A stretch of DNA of 23,901 nt from Plantago elongata (taxonomy: Eukaryota > Streptophyta > Magnoliopsida > Lamiales > Plantaginaceae), in NCBI GenBank assembly GCA_036897095.1, contig JAYMSP010002502.1, positions 1 to 23,901 on the forward strand, written 5' to 3'. Below are positions 11,062 to 22,031 of this stretch, piece by piece. The notes below the pieces were generated by a model, which ran no database searches, was not told where the DNA came from, and saw nothing but the letters and a program-made list of their open reading frames with translations. A program made the position numbers and the translations under genes. The number at the start of each line of letters is the position of its first letter. The stretch's first letter is position 1.

Positions 11062-11096
11062 TGCAATACACGGGCGTGACTTGCGAGTTTCTACTA
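11062..11096 (-). CDS. candidate small exon of the unidentified gene
   Basis: On the minus strand TTCTTTTAG precedes a 35-base segment that ends at GCA|GTACGTAG, a good donor. Read so that it ends in phase 0 it gives VETRKSRPCIA, which would join directly to the exon at 8356. Several closely spaced AGs make the 5' border uncertain (11090, 11093 or 11096). Short length makes this weak on its own. Confidence 0.3.
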
Positions 11097-11464
11097 CTAA
11101 AAGAACAAAGTGTCAGCAGCAGATATTTTATGTGGCTTAGGATCAGTGGACCATTTGTTTAGTAATAGCAAAGACCAATGCGGAAATATAGAGTAAGACT
11201 CAAGAATTGCATAAACTGCATCAATCCAGCCAGTACAATTTTAAGAAAAAGTCTAAAACCATGTCTAGTCATCAAGGTAACAAAGAATCATTTTTTAAAA
11301 TCCAAGTAATTGTCAAGTCAATGCATGCTAGTTTACTACTTGGGTGAACCAAAGGATAATCAACAGAGATCTGGGATACCATCTTTAGATGCATAGAAGA
11401 AAGGTACCCCTCAATTCAATAACTTGAACAAACTGACCATGATGTAGCAGGCAATCTCTGTACC

Positions 11465-14400
11465 TCAGTCTAAAGGATTACTTTGAATCTCAAAATCTGC
11501 AACACCATTCTCTTCAAGAATATCAGCAACGGAAAATGGAGTAGTAACATTATCTCCTGCACCTTCCTGAGGTGGTGGAAAGAGTTCAAAGGATCCAGAT
11601 ACCTGCCGAACAAGAAAAACAGAGTAAATGGTCAAATGAATTAACCATGGAGGTGAAGACTTTTTGGGCCTCACTGCAATACAGTTCTACTGCTATCTAA
11701 TATACAAAAATCTATGAGTCTATTGTTGCAAGTTATGAAATCAGGTACTCCATGATAATGTACACTTTTCAGTGACTGAATTTCCTCGAGTTGTAGATAT
11801 TCTCCAAATATCACAAATTTCAGCATGAATGATAGTTGTCCCCAGGACATTTGAGATGTAATTTGGCATTTCATTTTGATGATGTAACTCATAAAATTTT
11901 AAGATTACAATCAAACAAAACTATATGTAACGCCATACATTCATATTAGATGAAGAAGAATAGAATGGATGATCCATCTATTATGATTGTAGAGAAGGGA
12001 GATTAGCCTCTTGAGCAGACAGTGCCATTATAATAATTTCCTCAGTTATAACTAGAACAATCATTAACTTATTCAATAAACTAAAAAGTGCCAGAAGTCT
12101 TACCTCTGGTTGTACCAAGGGCTGAGCAGATTCTGGATCCTTAATCTCCGAACCAGCACTGGCCACCTGAGGCACTGCTTCTGGCTTCATTTTCACAGCC
12201 GCAACTTCCTCTAAGGGTCCATCTAGTATGAAATGGGAATCCATATCGGATGCTGGATTCTTGATCTCCGGAGCAGCAACTTCCACTGGGTGATCCAGCT
12301 AGTATGAATAGGAAAACGATTAGACTCTTACACAGGTGGCATGGTAATTTCCTTGGTCTAAGCTGGAGCTACCAATATCTTCCATTAAGTAAATGTGTCA
12401 GAAGTGCTTACCTCTGGCTGCACTGATGACTCAGTACATGCTGTATTTTTTATATCTGAAGCAGCAACTTCCACCTGAGGAACTGCTTCTGGTTTCTCCA
12501 TTTCTGAACCAGTAACTTCTGCCTTGCCTGCTGACTGGTTCATGATCACTGAAGCCTCAGCTTCCACCATTGTTTCAGAAGCTCTATCTTCTTTCGGAGC
12601 ATCAACTTCTGGTTTGGCATCATATGCACCATTCACAGTAGAAATCTCACTATCCACTGCAGAATTGGGGTTTCCATGAACATTGGCACCATCATTTTGC
12701 ATTTCCACATCAGCACCATTAGTTGTCCTGGCATACATTGGATAAGTTACAGTCATATTGGTCCCAGTGCCTTTATCTCAAATGATAATTGTCGAAACAC
12801 TTAGGATATTATTACCTATCAGAACTATCAGTCACTGTGCCGTTGGAGATTGGTTTGTTGCCAAACAACAATCCACGGAGAACCCTTCCATCAATGACTG
12901 TTTCAATAATGTAATTATCATGATCACTCTTAGTGACTTTAGCCTGGAAGGTCCTTTTCCCATTAATCTGGTATTCACTTATGTAATAATTATGCCGGCC
13001 TGTATTGCAGAAAATATTCATTACACATATACAAAATAAACAAAATAATTCATTTCATAAATAGAGAGTGCAATATCTCATCAGACACTCCCTCTGTCCC
13101 ACTTATCTCTTTATATTTCCTTTTTTCCTTTTCTTTTACTTCTGGGTCCCACCACTCAAACGGAGTACTTCCTCCGTCCCGTCCTAAGCTTCTCAAACAC
13201 TTTTTAGGTTCAAAAAATAAGACAAGAGTACTTTTTCATAAAATAATAAGACAATAGTACTTTTGTTTATAACTGAGTGGCATGAGATGTAATTTTGAGC
13301 TATTGTATGAATATTCTAACATTAAATATTTATCTGAGAACTCATTAATTTCAGTCTGGGAGTGTTAAGGCTCTGTTCTCTTCAGTCTTTATATGAGAAC
13401 TCATTAATTTCAATTCAGTTCAGATTCATTCATTCAGTTCTGCTTAATTGGGTTTTATACTACAAAGGAATTATGTTCAGATCAGTTCAGTTCTATTCAG
13501 ACGAATTGAACAAAGCCTAACTTGGAATTTTAAGATGGATCATTAAAAGCTGAATTAGAATGAAAAAAGAAATTTACTGAAATGACTATATATAGGTCCC
13601 AAGAGGAGTTGAACTTAGAGATCAATAGAAAATAATAAAACGGGCAAGATCTAACATCCACCCGGAAAAATGAAATTGTGTGAATATTTTATGCACTCAA
13701 AACTACTTTTTCATTGTCTTCTATAAACTTTTGGCAGGCCCAAAAAGACTTGGACCATGTGTGGGTGCGCACTCCACACACAGAGCTAGGGACAGACCTA
13801 CAGCTACACATCTTTCTTATACTCTAAACAAATGAATTAATTATATTAGGTTATAATCGAGGTATATTTACTGCATTACGTTTATTCTTGCCTGGTGGTG
13901 TATAACTTGATATTGGCGTGGCTTGGTAAATAGTAGTATCATGCTCAACTCTTGAAGGAGAATGAATGTTTTCTTGGCATTTCAATTTCAGCTGTTTCCT
14001 CAGAGATAGTTTTTCAGTACGCCGTGCATCTCGCCCAACATCTCTACTGAGCCCTGGTGTAGGACACAGTTCATGATAGTTCAAACGTGTTAAACGAGTG
14101 ATGAAGGAAACCATCAAACTTCATGCAGGAAGAAAAGTAAGATATGAATAAGAAAAAGGCGAAGAAGAACCTAGACCTGTGTGCAAGAAATATATGTCAT
14201 TTAGTGCCTCAAGATTTTTGTTGCAGCCACCTATAAACATTAGAACACCCGCCATTTGCGGATCCAAACTCTCCCCGGCCATCGAAAATCTGGCAGAAGG
14301 GCCCTCACCAGCAGCTGCAACTTTAGTCCACATCCCTTTTTCTACAAAACAATAGTAATATAATCAGAACATCTCAACCCTGACACTTCACTTCTCACTA

Positions 14401-17400
14401 GCCAACAAAGCAGAGTATAGATGATAGAGCCAGTACTAATGAATAGTAATGGACATGAGTTCATGCGATCATATCTGAACAACTACCATGGCCATCCAAA
14501 TTGATGCATATCAATCAACTGAAACATTCAACTATATCTTGATAAAAAACAGATAAGCTATCCAAGTATCAAATGAATTCCTTCAGTTCTTTCAAAAATC
14601 AGGTTTCAAGACAAAGGTCAAAGGCGGTTAAACTCAATTTCATGCACTCATTATGGCAACTATGCCAGGGTATCAGAAACAAAGTAAAGAGGTGACCTGG
14701 AGCATTTTGCTTGTTCTGTATCCTAATTGTCTGAAGTATGCCAGCCATAAAAACTTCTAAACAACATTTGGATATGACTCCCGGAGTCCCAGACAACCCA
14801 GGCCATGCTAGGAATTCTATTGTTTTTATCTTCCTGCCTTTTCTTATATTTTATTTTTTTAACTCATGTACATGGCAAACTTGCAATATCAAAGCACAAA
14901 ATCACTACAGACCATCTTACCAAGATCAAGCACATGAACATCATCGTACAAGTTTTGCTCGTCGGAGAAACCCCCAAATACAAACAAGTTATCGCCAAAA
15001 CTGATTGTTGTGTGACCAGCTCGAGGCGGTAATAGATGGCCAGTTGTATTCAGCTTGCACCAAACAAGAGAATCTTTTTGTTCAAGGATAAGATAATTCA
15101 TGTCAGCATATTTTATGTAAATGAACAATTAGGTAATAATATAAAGGTGAGAAAAAATTATGGTACCCGCATCAAGAATATGGACATCTGGAAGATAGTA
15201 ATTGGATGAATCTTCGCCTCCTATGACAATGATTTTGTCCTTCCAGGATGAGCAAGTATGACTATCTCGCTTACTCGGAGGAGTGCCAGAGGGAACTACA
15301 CGCTTCCATGAGAATGTCTCTGCCATAATAAAAGGGAAAGTGTCATCATAGAGATCTTACATAATTGTATACATAAAGAAATAGTGCCAATCAAATCATT
15401 CTTGAAGGTCTGAATTTCAACGTGTACCTGCCACTAGTTTATTTGTCAAAGATTTATCAGAAATTAACATGAATATGTTGGTAAACTGTAGCAACACATA
15501 CTCACATAGCTTGTCCGAGGTTGAAGCAGAAAAAAACTAAAACCACCTAAACATAAAGTATTCATGCATGGCCCTAAAAAAATGATACCAAACATGCATG
15601 TTAAATGTAGAGAGCTGATATTCAGTTTTTCCTTATTCCTACTAAATGTTAGTAGTCTATGAAACATGCAATAGCAAAAGATAACAGATTGAATGAAGAT
15701 ATTTTCCAAGCTATGTAAGATAACATATGGAAAATGAAGAAAGAAGCTTCCTCTTTATGTATTTCATTTACAAGCATATTGCAACTAGTAAATATGAAAC
15801 AGAGCATGTCACTGTGTAAGAGTAAATAGGAAGCTGATACCAGTGTTTAATATGTACAGGTCATCATAGTAGATCTCATTGTTTACTGACTTTCCACATC
15901 CACCAAATATGAAGAGCCGTTTGCCTATTAACGCTGCACTGTGACCTTCTCTAGCCTCAGGTCCATTACCTCTTAAACTTGGAGATATCCACGTGTTTGA
16001 AGCTAGCATGTGAGGATAAAAGCAAAAATTAATCACCAGATTGACATAAATGATTGGCCAACACTGTCATAAGCTTTCATTTTTCTACCTTCACTAACAA
16101 TTAATTACATCACAAAGAAAATTCAATTTTTAAGAAACATCATATGACCATACAAAATGGATAAACCAAAATGAGGAAGTACCAAACTACTCTCACAGCA
16201 TTTATTCAAACTAACACAAGTGAATATAACATGGATGAGAAACTCACCGGTATCCAAAATTATCAAATCATTAAGAGGCTTTCTTCCATCAGTACCACCA
16301 AACACAAAAAGATTATCTCCAACTGTTGTACAGCTATGGCTGTCCCTAGGAACAGGGGGTATGCCTTTCATCACAGGCTCACTCCAAAGCATATTGACTG
16401 ATCACAAAATAAGAAAAAAAATCAGAGCAGAGTTTCTAGACTAAAACTGATTCCAGCTCCAACATCTGTTGGTACTTACACAGATAAAACTTAGTAGCAA
16501 GGACATAATTTTATATTGTTTAAATCCATGAAGTAAAAAAAGTATTCAAAATACTTATCCCACATTGTTAAACAAAAATTAGAGAAAATATTTCAACCCA
16601 GATCAACTTTGCCAATTCTACACCATCTAATGTGGCCTTTTGTTGATCACACAACTCAAAGAAGCTGACACATGCATTCCAACACACCACACATCCTTCA
16701 AGAACCAGGGAAGAAGATGATTTTACTTCCTTTTTATGTGAAAGGTAATTTCCAAGAATAATAAAGAGAGATAGAGGACAAGTTAAGCGTATTACAGCAT
16801 ATCAGACATAAAAGAGACTAGGCTTGCTATCAGGCACTTGATTACTTGCTGAACCATTGAAACAGCAAGGTAACAACCCAAAGAATCCTTACCAAACTTC
16901 CAGTGTGGGCTACAAATATCTACAGCTTCTCTCATTCCAAATGCACCAACAAACACAACCGTGTATAAGATTCCACAAAGTCTTTTTATCACTATCTCTT
17001 AAGTTCTATTTATGCATACAGTCGAACATAATTCCAACCCATCCGATAACTTCAGGCTCGTACTGGACTAGAACTATAGAACTGGCTTTTCATCAAAGGC
17101 TCAATCCAAAGCATATTGACTGATAAAATAATATACGAAAATCAGAACATAGTTTCTAACTGACACCTGCTCCAAGCCTCCAACATCCATATTACTTAAA
17201 CAAACAAAAGCATAATAGTAAGAACATAAATGCATTGTGTTAAAGCTTTCATAGTAACAAGTGTTCGAAATTAAAGTGTCCCACAGTGTTAAATGAAATT
17301 TAGAGAAATATTCCATGCCAGGTCAACTTTCCGAATCCTACGCAATCTAAGTATATAACAACTCATTGACCTCACGACTCAATGAAAGCTAACAAATGCT

Positions 17401-19129
17401 TTTCAAAACACCAAGCACCCCCCAGTAACTGGGGGCACAACTAGAGTGTGGCACGTAATACCAGAAATAGGTGTAAATCTACTGTTTACCTAACACAATT
17501 CCAACTATTCTATAATCTTAGGACTCTGGCCCAGAACTTGAAACCTGGACTAAAAGATCAAGGCATTTTAACTGGGACTCCAAATCATCTTGGTTTCTCA
17601 TCCTCCGAAACGAAAACAGTTCATAATTTTCACAACCCCAAAAGTTGAAACTTTTTCCTAACATTTCCTCCGTTATGTATCAAAAAACAAGACCACTAAA
17701 TGAATTAACGAACAAATAAACCAAAATCAGAACAGAGTTTCTAACTACAGCCATAGCCAACTCCAACATCCATCATACTCAAAACAAACAAAAGCTTAGT
17801 AGTAAGATGAGAATAGAAACTTTCTTTTAATCTCGTATTAACACATAGCAAAATATTAACCACAATCTTAAACGAAACCGAGAGAAAATAATCCAAGCTA
17901 GATCAGCTTTCACAATTCTACACCGTCCATTTATTGATCCAACAACTCAAAGGAGCAAATAAATGCTTTCCAAAAAGCCACACATCCTCCCAGAAATAGG
18001 GAATAGCAGGTAAGGACAGTCACCATCCGAAAATCACGTGTCGTTTGCTCAATACAGAGGCCCAAACATAATTTCAACCTATTCTGTAATCTTAAGTCCA
18101 CCAGAAACTATAAACGTGGATTAGAATCTCAAGATATTCCAACAAAGGAAAACCCCAAGTCATCTTGTTTTCTCATGATACCAAAATGAAAACAGCTTAG
18201 AAGTTTGAAAACCATAAAAAGTTTGGAACACTTTCCTATCATTTCTTCAGTTTTTCCGGAGAAAAAGTACAACCAAAGCAGAAATAAAATAAAATAAAAT
18301 ATACATTCCAACTAAAGGCAAGATCTATTCGGTAACTGAATTAACTAATATAAAACGACACAGTTTCTAGGCCGCAGCAACACCGCTCCAACATCCACGT
18401 TGCCACACAAAATTAGAGACAAAATACTTCAATCCAGATCAACTTTCCCAATTCTGCGGCCTCTTTTGTAGCAATTACGCTACGAAAAGAAACTAACAAA
18501 TGTTTCCTTAACAGCACTCATCCTCCCAGAACCCTGTTGCATTCCAAACCTAGGTCCTTCTTCACTCTTCATTTGTTCAAACATAATTCCAACCTATTCG
18601 CTGTCCTTCAGGTTCACCCAGCCAAACTGGACTAAAATTTCAACATATGTCAACTAAAACCGCCAAATCATCGTGCTTTCTCATCACACCGAAAGAAAAC
18701 GAGTTTGTAATTCCGAAACCTCATTATAAAAATTGAAACTTCTTCCTCCCATTTCTTCATTTCACTCCACAAAAACAAGCACCACTAAAACATAACCATT
18801 TCCAACTAAAGGCACCACACCATCAACTATGTAACAACATGAACTAATTGAGCAACTAAACGAACCAATAAACCTTAAAAACTGAAAACCCTAATCAGCA
18901 GAAAACAGAAAAGCAAGAAAGGGAAGAGAAGAGTAGAAACCAAACCAGTGTCAAAGACATGAACACGATTGGTCTGGCACTGGTCTTCGCCATAGCCACC
19001 AAAGACATAAAGTAGCTTCCCTCCTCTAATGGCGTTGCATGTGTGACCCCACCTCTTGCCGGGGCCACCACCGGCGATTCTCTGGTGCACCTTCTCCCAC
19101 CTCATCACCATGCTCTGATCAGACAACAT
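11465..19129 (-). CDS. kelch-repeat protein (galactose oxidase/kelch superfamily)
   Basis: Eleven exons: 18946-19129, 16248-16397, 15841-16002, 15167-15319, 14921-15073, 14177-14341, 13872-14053, 12816-12967, 12412-12727, 12104-12298, 11465-11602; every junction keeps frame, giving 649 aa. The ATG at 19129 (MLSDQSMVMRWEKV) was chosen as the first in frame; MVMRW is an alternative. Residues 24-322 hold six kelch repeats, each with a R-x-x-H/GH turn, a double glycine (VFGG, IFGG, VIGG, FIGG) and a following D-x-x-x-L/hydrophobic strand. Residues 384-433 (RTFQAKVTKS...IDGRVLRGLL) form a conserved block after the propeller. The tail, about 434-649, is acidic, low-complexity and repetitive. Kelch propellers bind proteins; the partner is unknown. 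It resembles Arabidopsis At2g36360-type proteins by recollection. The TGA at 11465-11467 overlaps a donor-like CTGAG|GTACAG, so the 3' end could be spliced differently. Confidence 0.88.
12104..12727 (-). repeat. tandem duplication spanning exons 9 and 10 of the kelch gene
   Basis: The end of exon 9 and the end of exon 10 encode the same module (KPEAVPQV, then A-x-S-x-IK, ending VQPE), and the similarity runs across the splice donor into the introns (CAGAG|GTAAG followed by ACTTCTG-CAC in both). Exon 10 also has an internal duplication: its acceptor TTCATACTAG is repeated inside the exon at about 12223-12232 and is there translated. Confidence 0.75.
13084..13190. mobile_element. Stowaway-like MITE termini in kelch intron 7
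   Basis: ACTCCCTCTGTCCCA at about 13085-13099 and TACTTCCTCCGTCCCGTCC at about 13166-13184 are two copies of the CTCCCTCCGTCCC-type terminus typical of plant Stowaway MITEs, in the same orientation. They suggest a nested or truncated pair; clean opposite termini and TA duplications were not found. Confidence 0.5.
13369..13517. mobile_element. Tourist-like (PIF/Harbinger) MITE with TAA duplication
   Basis: The 149-bp segment begins GGCTCTGTTC and ends GAACAAAGCC, a 10-bp terminal inverted repeat with one mismatch, and is flanked by TAA at 13366-13368 and 13518-13520. A 3-bp TAA/TTA duplication and GGSC-TGTT termini are typical of PIF/Harbinger-related MITEs. It lies within intron 7 (12968-13871) of the kelch gene. 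Confidence 0.7.
16370..18580. repeat. four diverged tandem repeats filling kelch intron 1
   Basis: Related blocks recur in the same order. The motif (C/G)AGTTTCTA lies near 16428, 17150, 17736 and 18360; the motif GATCA(A/G)CTTT--CAATTCT near 16600, 17322, 17902 and 18436; the motif AACATAATT(C/T)CAAC near 17026, 18066 and 18577, with a weaker version near 17490. Spacing is roughly 500-720 bp. The copy nearest exon 2 overlaps the beginning of that exon, and the second copy retains a decayed version of it. Confidence 0.75.
17080..17116 (-). pseudogene. decayed duplicate of the start of kelch exon 2
   Basis: On the minus strand TTTTATCAG|TCAATATGCTTTGGA repeats the acceptor and first bases of the true exon 2 (TGATCAG|TCAATATGCTTTGGA at 16397 downward). 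It continues TTGAGCCTTTGATGAAA, matching exon 2 with a few changes, then diverges. It reads NMLWIEPLMK against NMLWSEPVMK in the real exon. The acceptor still looks usable, but no matching exon end is present. Confidence 0.75.
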
Positions 19130-19320
19130 TTGCTCCTTTTTCACTCCAAAAAAACCAAAAAGTTGAATAATTTAAGCAGCAAAACAAGAAACCCACAAAC
19201 AAGAATGAAATGTGAGAGAGTGAGAGAGGTTTCAGAGGGAAAAAAATGGAAACTTTGGTTTATTGGGAACCGGGTTTTGGTTAAGCCCTTCTTTAATGAA
19301 AATTAGTGGGTATGTAATTG
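19130..19320 (-). promoter_or_regulatory. 5' UTR/promoter region of the kelch gene
   Basis: Upstream of the ATG on the minus strand lies a pyrimidine-rich stretch (CCTCTCTCACTCTCTCACA near 19214-19232) of the kind common in plant 5' leaders. No definite TATA box could be picked. Confidence 0.4.
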
Positions 19321-20120
19321 CAACTGATAATAAATGTACTGCTCATGTTTTTGCTTTCTCTGAGTATTTTTGAATTTTTTGGTAAGGTCTGAATACAAAT
19401 TAAACAAAAAAATTTATGTTAAAATAGATATTTTTAATCAAACTAACGTGATTACAACCTGGTGTCAAATGTTCTCTGTCAAAATTTGAAAAATAATTAA
19501 ACAAAATGGATGAATTTTGGAGTATTGGTATCACATGATGTTTTAATTACATTTTGTTATTTATGATAGAGGTAATTTATTAAATTTTATTAATGACGGA
19601 TGAAAAGATAATAATATTGAATTTGATAAATGACGGATGAATATCTTATTTTCTTTAAGCAATTTTTAAAAAATTATTTTCAAACATTGAATTGTGTTCC
19701 AAAAAGTACATTCCTAATATGTGATTTTAAAATATTAAATTAATGACGTAGAGTGATTATTTCAAGATTCCAGTTGCAGTAATAAAACGCTTACTAAAAA
19801 CTAATTCTCATTTGTAATTCATTAGTAATATGATCATTGTATTATACATTACGTTATAACCAAATTCGTTTCAATTTAATCCTTTTTACCACTAAAAATT
19901 ATGAAATTTGTGACCTAATCATTATACTTGTGATCTAATATATCTTCATAATAAAAATGTTAGATTGTCATAATTATTACAAAGAAGATTTTACATTCTT
20001 GCAATATTGAAGATTCGGGATGTTTATCCTAGTGGCTTGATATTTTAGTTTGTCAAGATCCGTCTACTAATTTTTCTCGTGTTGTAACCTACGTTTTAGA
20101 CTCTAACGTAATTAAAAATT
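19321..20120. other. AT-rich intergenic stretch
   Basis: Very AT-rich, with no exon, RNA gene or clear element boundary that I can support. Confidence 0.5.
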
Positions 20121-20184
20121 AAAAGTAGTATATAACCCACAACTTGGCGCGTGGGAAGTCGCGTGGAATACTATTTTGTCGGGA

Positions 20185-20601
20185 TCTCTATCTATAAACA
20201 CGGATACTTCCATCTCCTTTGGTCTTCTCTTCCCCTCTCTCTTCTTTCACCGGATTCTAATTGCAGACAATTTTTTTAGGTTTGTTTTCTTTGGTTAATT
20301 TTCGTTTCCCTAAAATCTAGATCTGTTGAGCTTCTTGAACATAAACTACAAAGCTTGAGTGCAAATTAAAGCTCTACATCCCAGGCCTGAGTTCGTTTTA
20401 TTCTATTATGGCTCTTTAGATTTTAAACTCGGCCCAGCTGCATCTTCCACAACATATTCGCCCTTTTCTACAGCAACACTCGGTTTCATATTCAACAACA
20501 ATGCTCCGCTTCCGTCACAATCACCGGAATGCTTCAACATCGAGACACTGGCATATTTGATTGACAAACTTGTGTATGCGAGGACTATAATGAGATGATT
20601 T
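20185..20601 (+). pseudogene. promoter-like segment and short unidentified open frame
   Basis: TATAAA at 20193-20198 is followed by a CT-rich leader-like run (about 20207-20252) and, from about 20359, by an open frame of some 80 codons ending TGA at 20596-20598 (contains YSPFSTATLGFIFNNN and ECFNIETLAYLIDKLVYA). It has no in-frame ATG near its start, so it would have to be an internal exon or the remains of a gene. The opposite strand is also open over part of it. I do not recognise the product and cannot decide whether it is coding. Confidence 0.25.
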
Positions 20602-20759
20602 TGCACACGACGAAGATACCAACAACAAAAGCTGCAATTGTTTCGATTCATGTATGCGGTGAGTATCTTTCAGTTATTTCTTCCCTTTTTGGTTTTTTTT
20701 AAAGCTTTCTAGGTGTTTAAAGAGTGTTTACTTTATCTAGTTTTACGGAATATCAATAA

Positions 20760-20977
20760 TATAATTTTGTATGGGATATTATGTTGATAAAGTTGTAAAT
20801 GGGTGATAAAGTAAGTGAGAGATTATATGAAACGAGTTAAAGAGAGGAAAGAGATATAATAAAAGATTAGTTAATGAGATAAAAACTTTTTATAGGTTAG
20901 AAAGTTTTTAACGAAATGCCAAAAAAGGAAAGTTAGAAAGTTATTAATAGAATTACATTGCTTAGTTATAATGATAC
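20760..20977. other. AT-rich MITE-like sequence
   Basis: Purine-rich runs (GAGAGATTATATGAAACG, AAGTTAGAAAGTTATTAATAG) resemble in reverse complement the body of the AT-rich sequence at 620-760. Both may be remnants of one MITE family, but termini and duplications are not clear. Confidence 0.3.
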
Positions 20978-20989
20978 TATTGATTAGAA

Positions 20990-21167
20990 GTTTATTCTTG
21001 GGGGGCTCAAGAAATAGATCATGAAGATTTATTCTTCAATATCTTGAGCTTTCATTTTGTCTTTGTACCGAGTAGGGGTTTATTCTTGAGGGGTTCAAGG
21101 GATAGACCATGGAGATGTATTCTTCAATATCTTGAGCTTTCATTTTGTCTTTTTGTACCGAGTAGGG
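20990..21167 (+). repeat. tandem duplication of about 88-90 bp at the LINE 5' end
   Basis: Copy 1 is 20990-21077 and copy 2 is 21078-21167. Both start GTTTATTCTTG and end TTTGTACCGAGTAGGG, and share TTCTTCAATATCTTGAGCTT in the middle; about ten differences separate them. Confidence 0.85.
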
Positions 21168-21832
21168 ATTTATTTCTTTAGTCTTGGTGAGAGGAGCATC
21201 TTGTATGCTCTGAGGAATCCTAGGACGATTAACTCAAGTAACTGAATCACATTGATCCAGTTTTCAATACCTAACCCTCGATCACGTCTTAAATTACTTA
21301 TCAAGTGACGTGAAAGATGGCATAGGGTGGAGTAACGTGGTTAAGAATGGGTCCGAAGGGGATCTATGGTGCACTTGCACCACCGTAGTCGTGCGGGGCA
21401 TATTTCAGATATTACCCAAAAAAACGGCTTGAGTGTCGTGAGGGTTGATGGATGTGTCATGTGTATACTAAATCGGCACTCACCTTGGTGCGACTTTTGG
21501 TAAAATAGACACTACCGGATTTTTATGAAATTGATGGTGGAATTTTCTTAGTATGAAACTGTTTATGTGATTGAGACTCTTTTGATGATGTAGATAATTG
21601 TTGAGATGCATATTAAGCCTACATGGAGGGTTGAGAATTGTGCGGTGTTGAGGCTTGGAGTTTTTTTTCGTTAGTTGATGATTGTATTTGGTTTTGATAT
21701 TTTTAATGATATATCCTACTAGAACATGTATGTTGGTTTGGACGAGATGTTTTATTCTTCATGTTTGGTTGAGTACACTCCTTGTACTCTTGATCCTTAT
21801 TAATAAAAAATTTAGCCGTTTCAAAAAAAAAT
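20992..21832 (+). mobile_element. 5'-truncated LINE (L1-like) with poly(A) and target site duplication
   Basis: The flank TATTGATTAGAAGT (20978-20991) recurs as TATTGATTAGAGGT (21833-21846), a 14-bp duplication with one difference. The insert ends CTTGATCCTTATTAATAAA...GCCGTTTC followed by nine A's, the type of 3' end seen on plant L1-type LINEs. No reverse transcriptase is left; only the 3' part is present. The first 175 bases hold a tandem duplication. Confidence 0.75.
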
Positions 21833-21947
21833 TATTGATTAGAGGTGTTTGTTCATTATGTGATGTTGTTGTTAGGAAGATTATGAGCTCAGGATTAGTG
21901 TTTGGTTGATTTGCGGAGTAGATTTCTAAATTGAGAGAGTTAGAGAG

Positions 21948-21955
21948 TATTTATA
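21948..21955 (+). promoter_or_regulatory. TATA box retained in front of the MS5-like pseudogene
   Basis: TATTTATA lies about 77 bases before the pseudogene ATG, with a pyrimidine-rich leader (TCATCCCTTTTCATCATCTC) between, which is a normal plant core promoter layout. Confidence 0.45.
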
Positions 21956-22031
21956 CACTCTTTGACTTCATCCCTTTTCATCATCTCAGCTCTCCATTTC
22001 GATTAGTTCGACTTGTTTCAGAACGAACTGA

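Noticed and set aside
14738..15032. Overlapping open frames on the plus strand
   Set aside because: Antisense to kelch exon 5; the minus-strand reading has kelch motifs and consistent splice phases.
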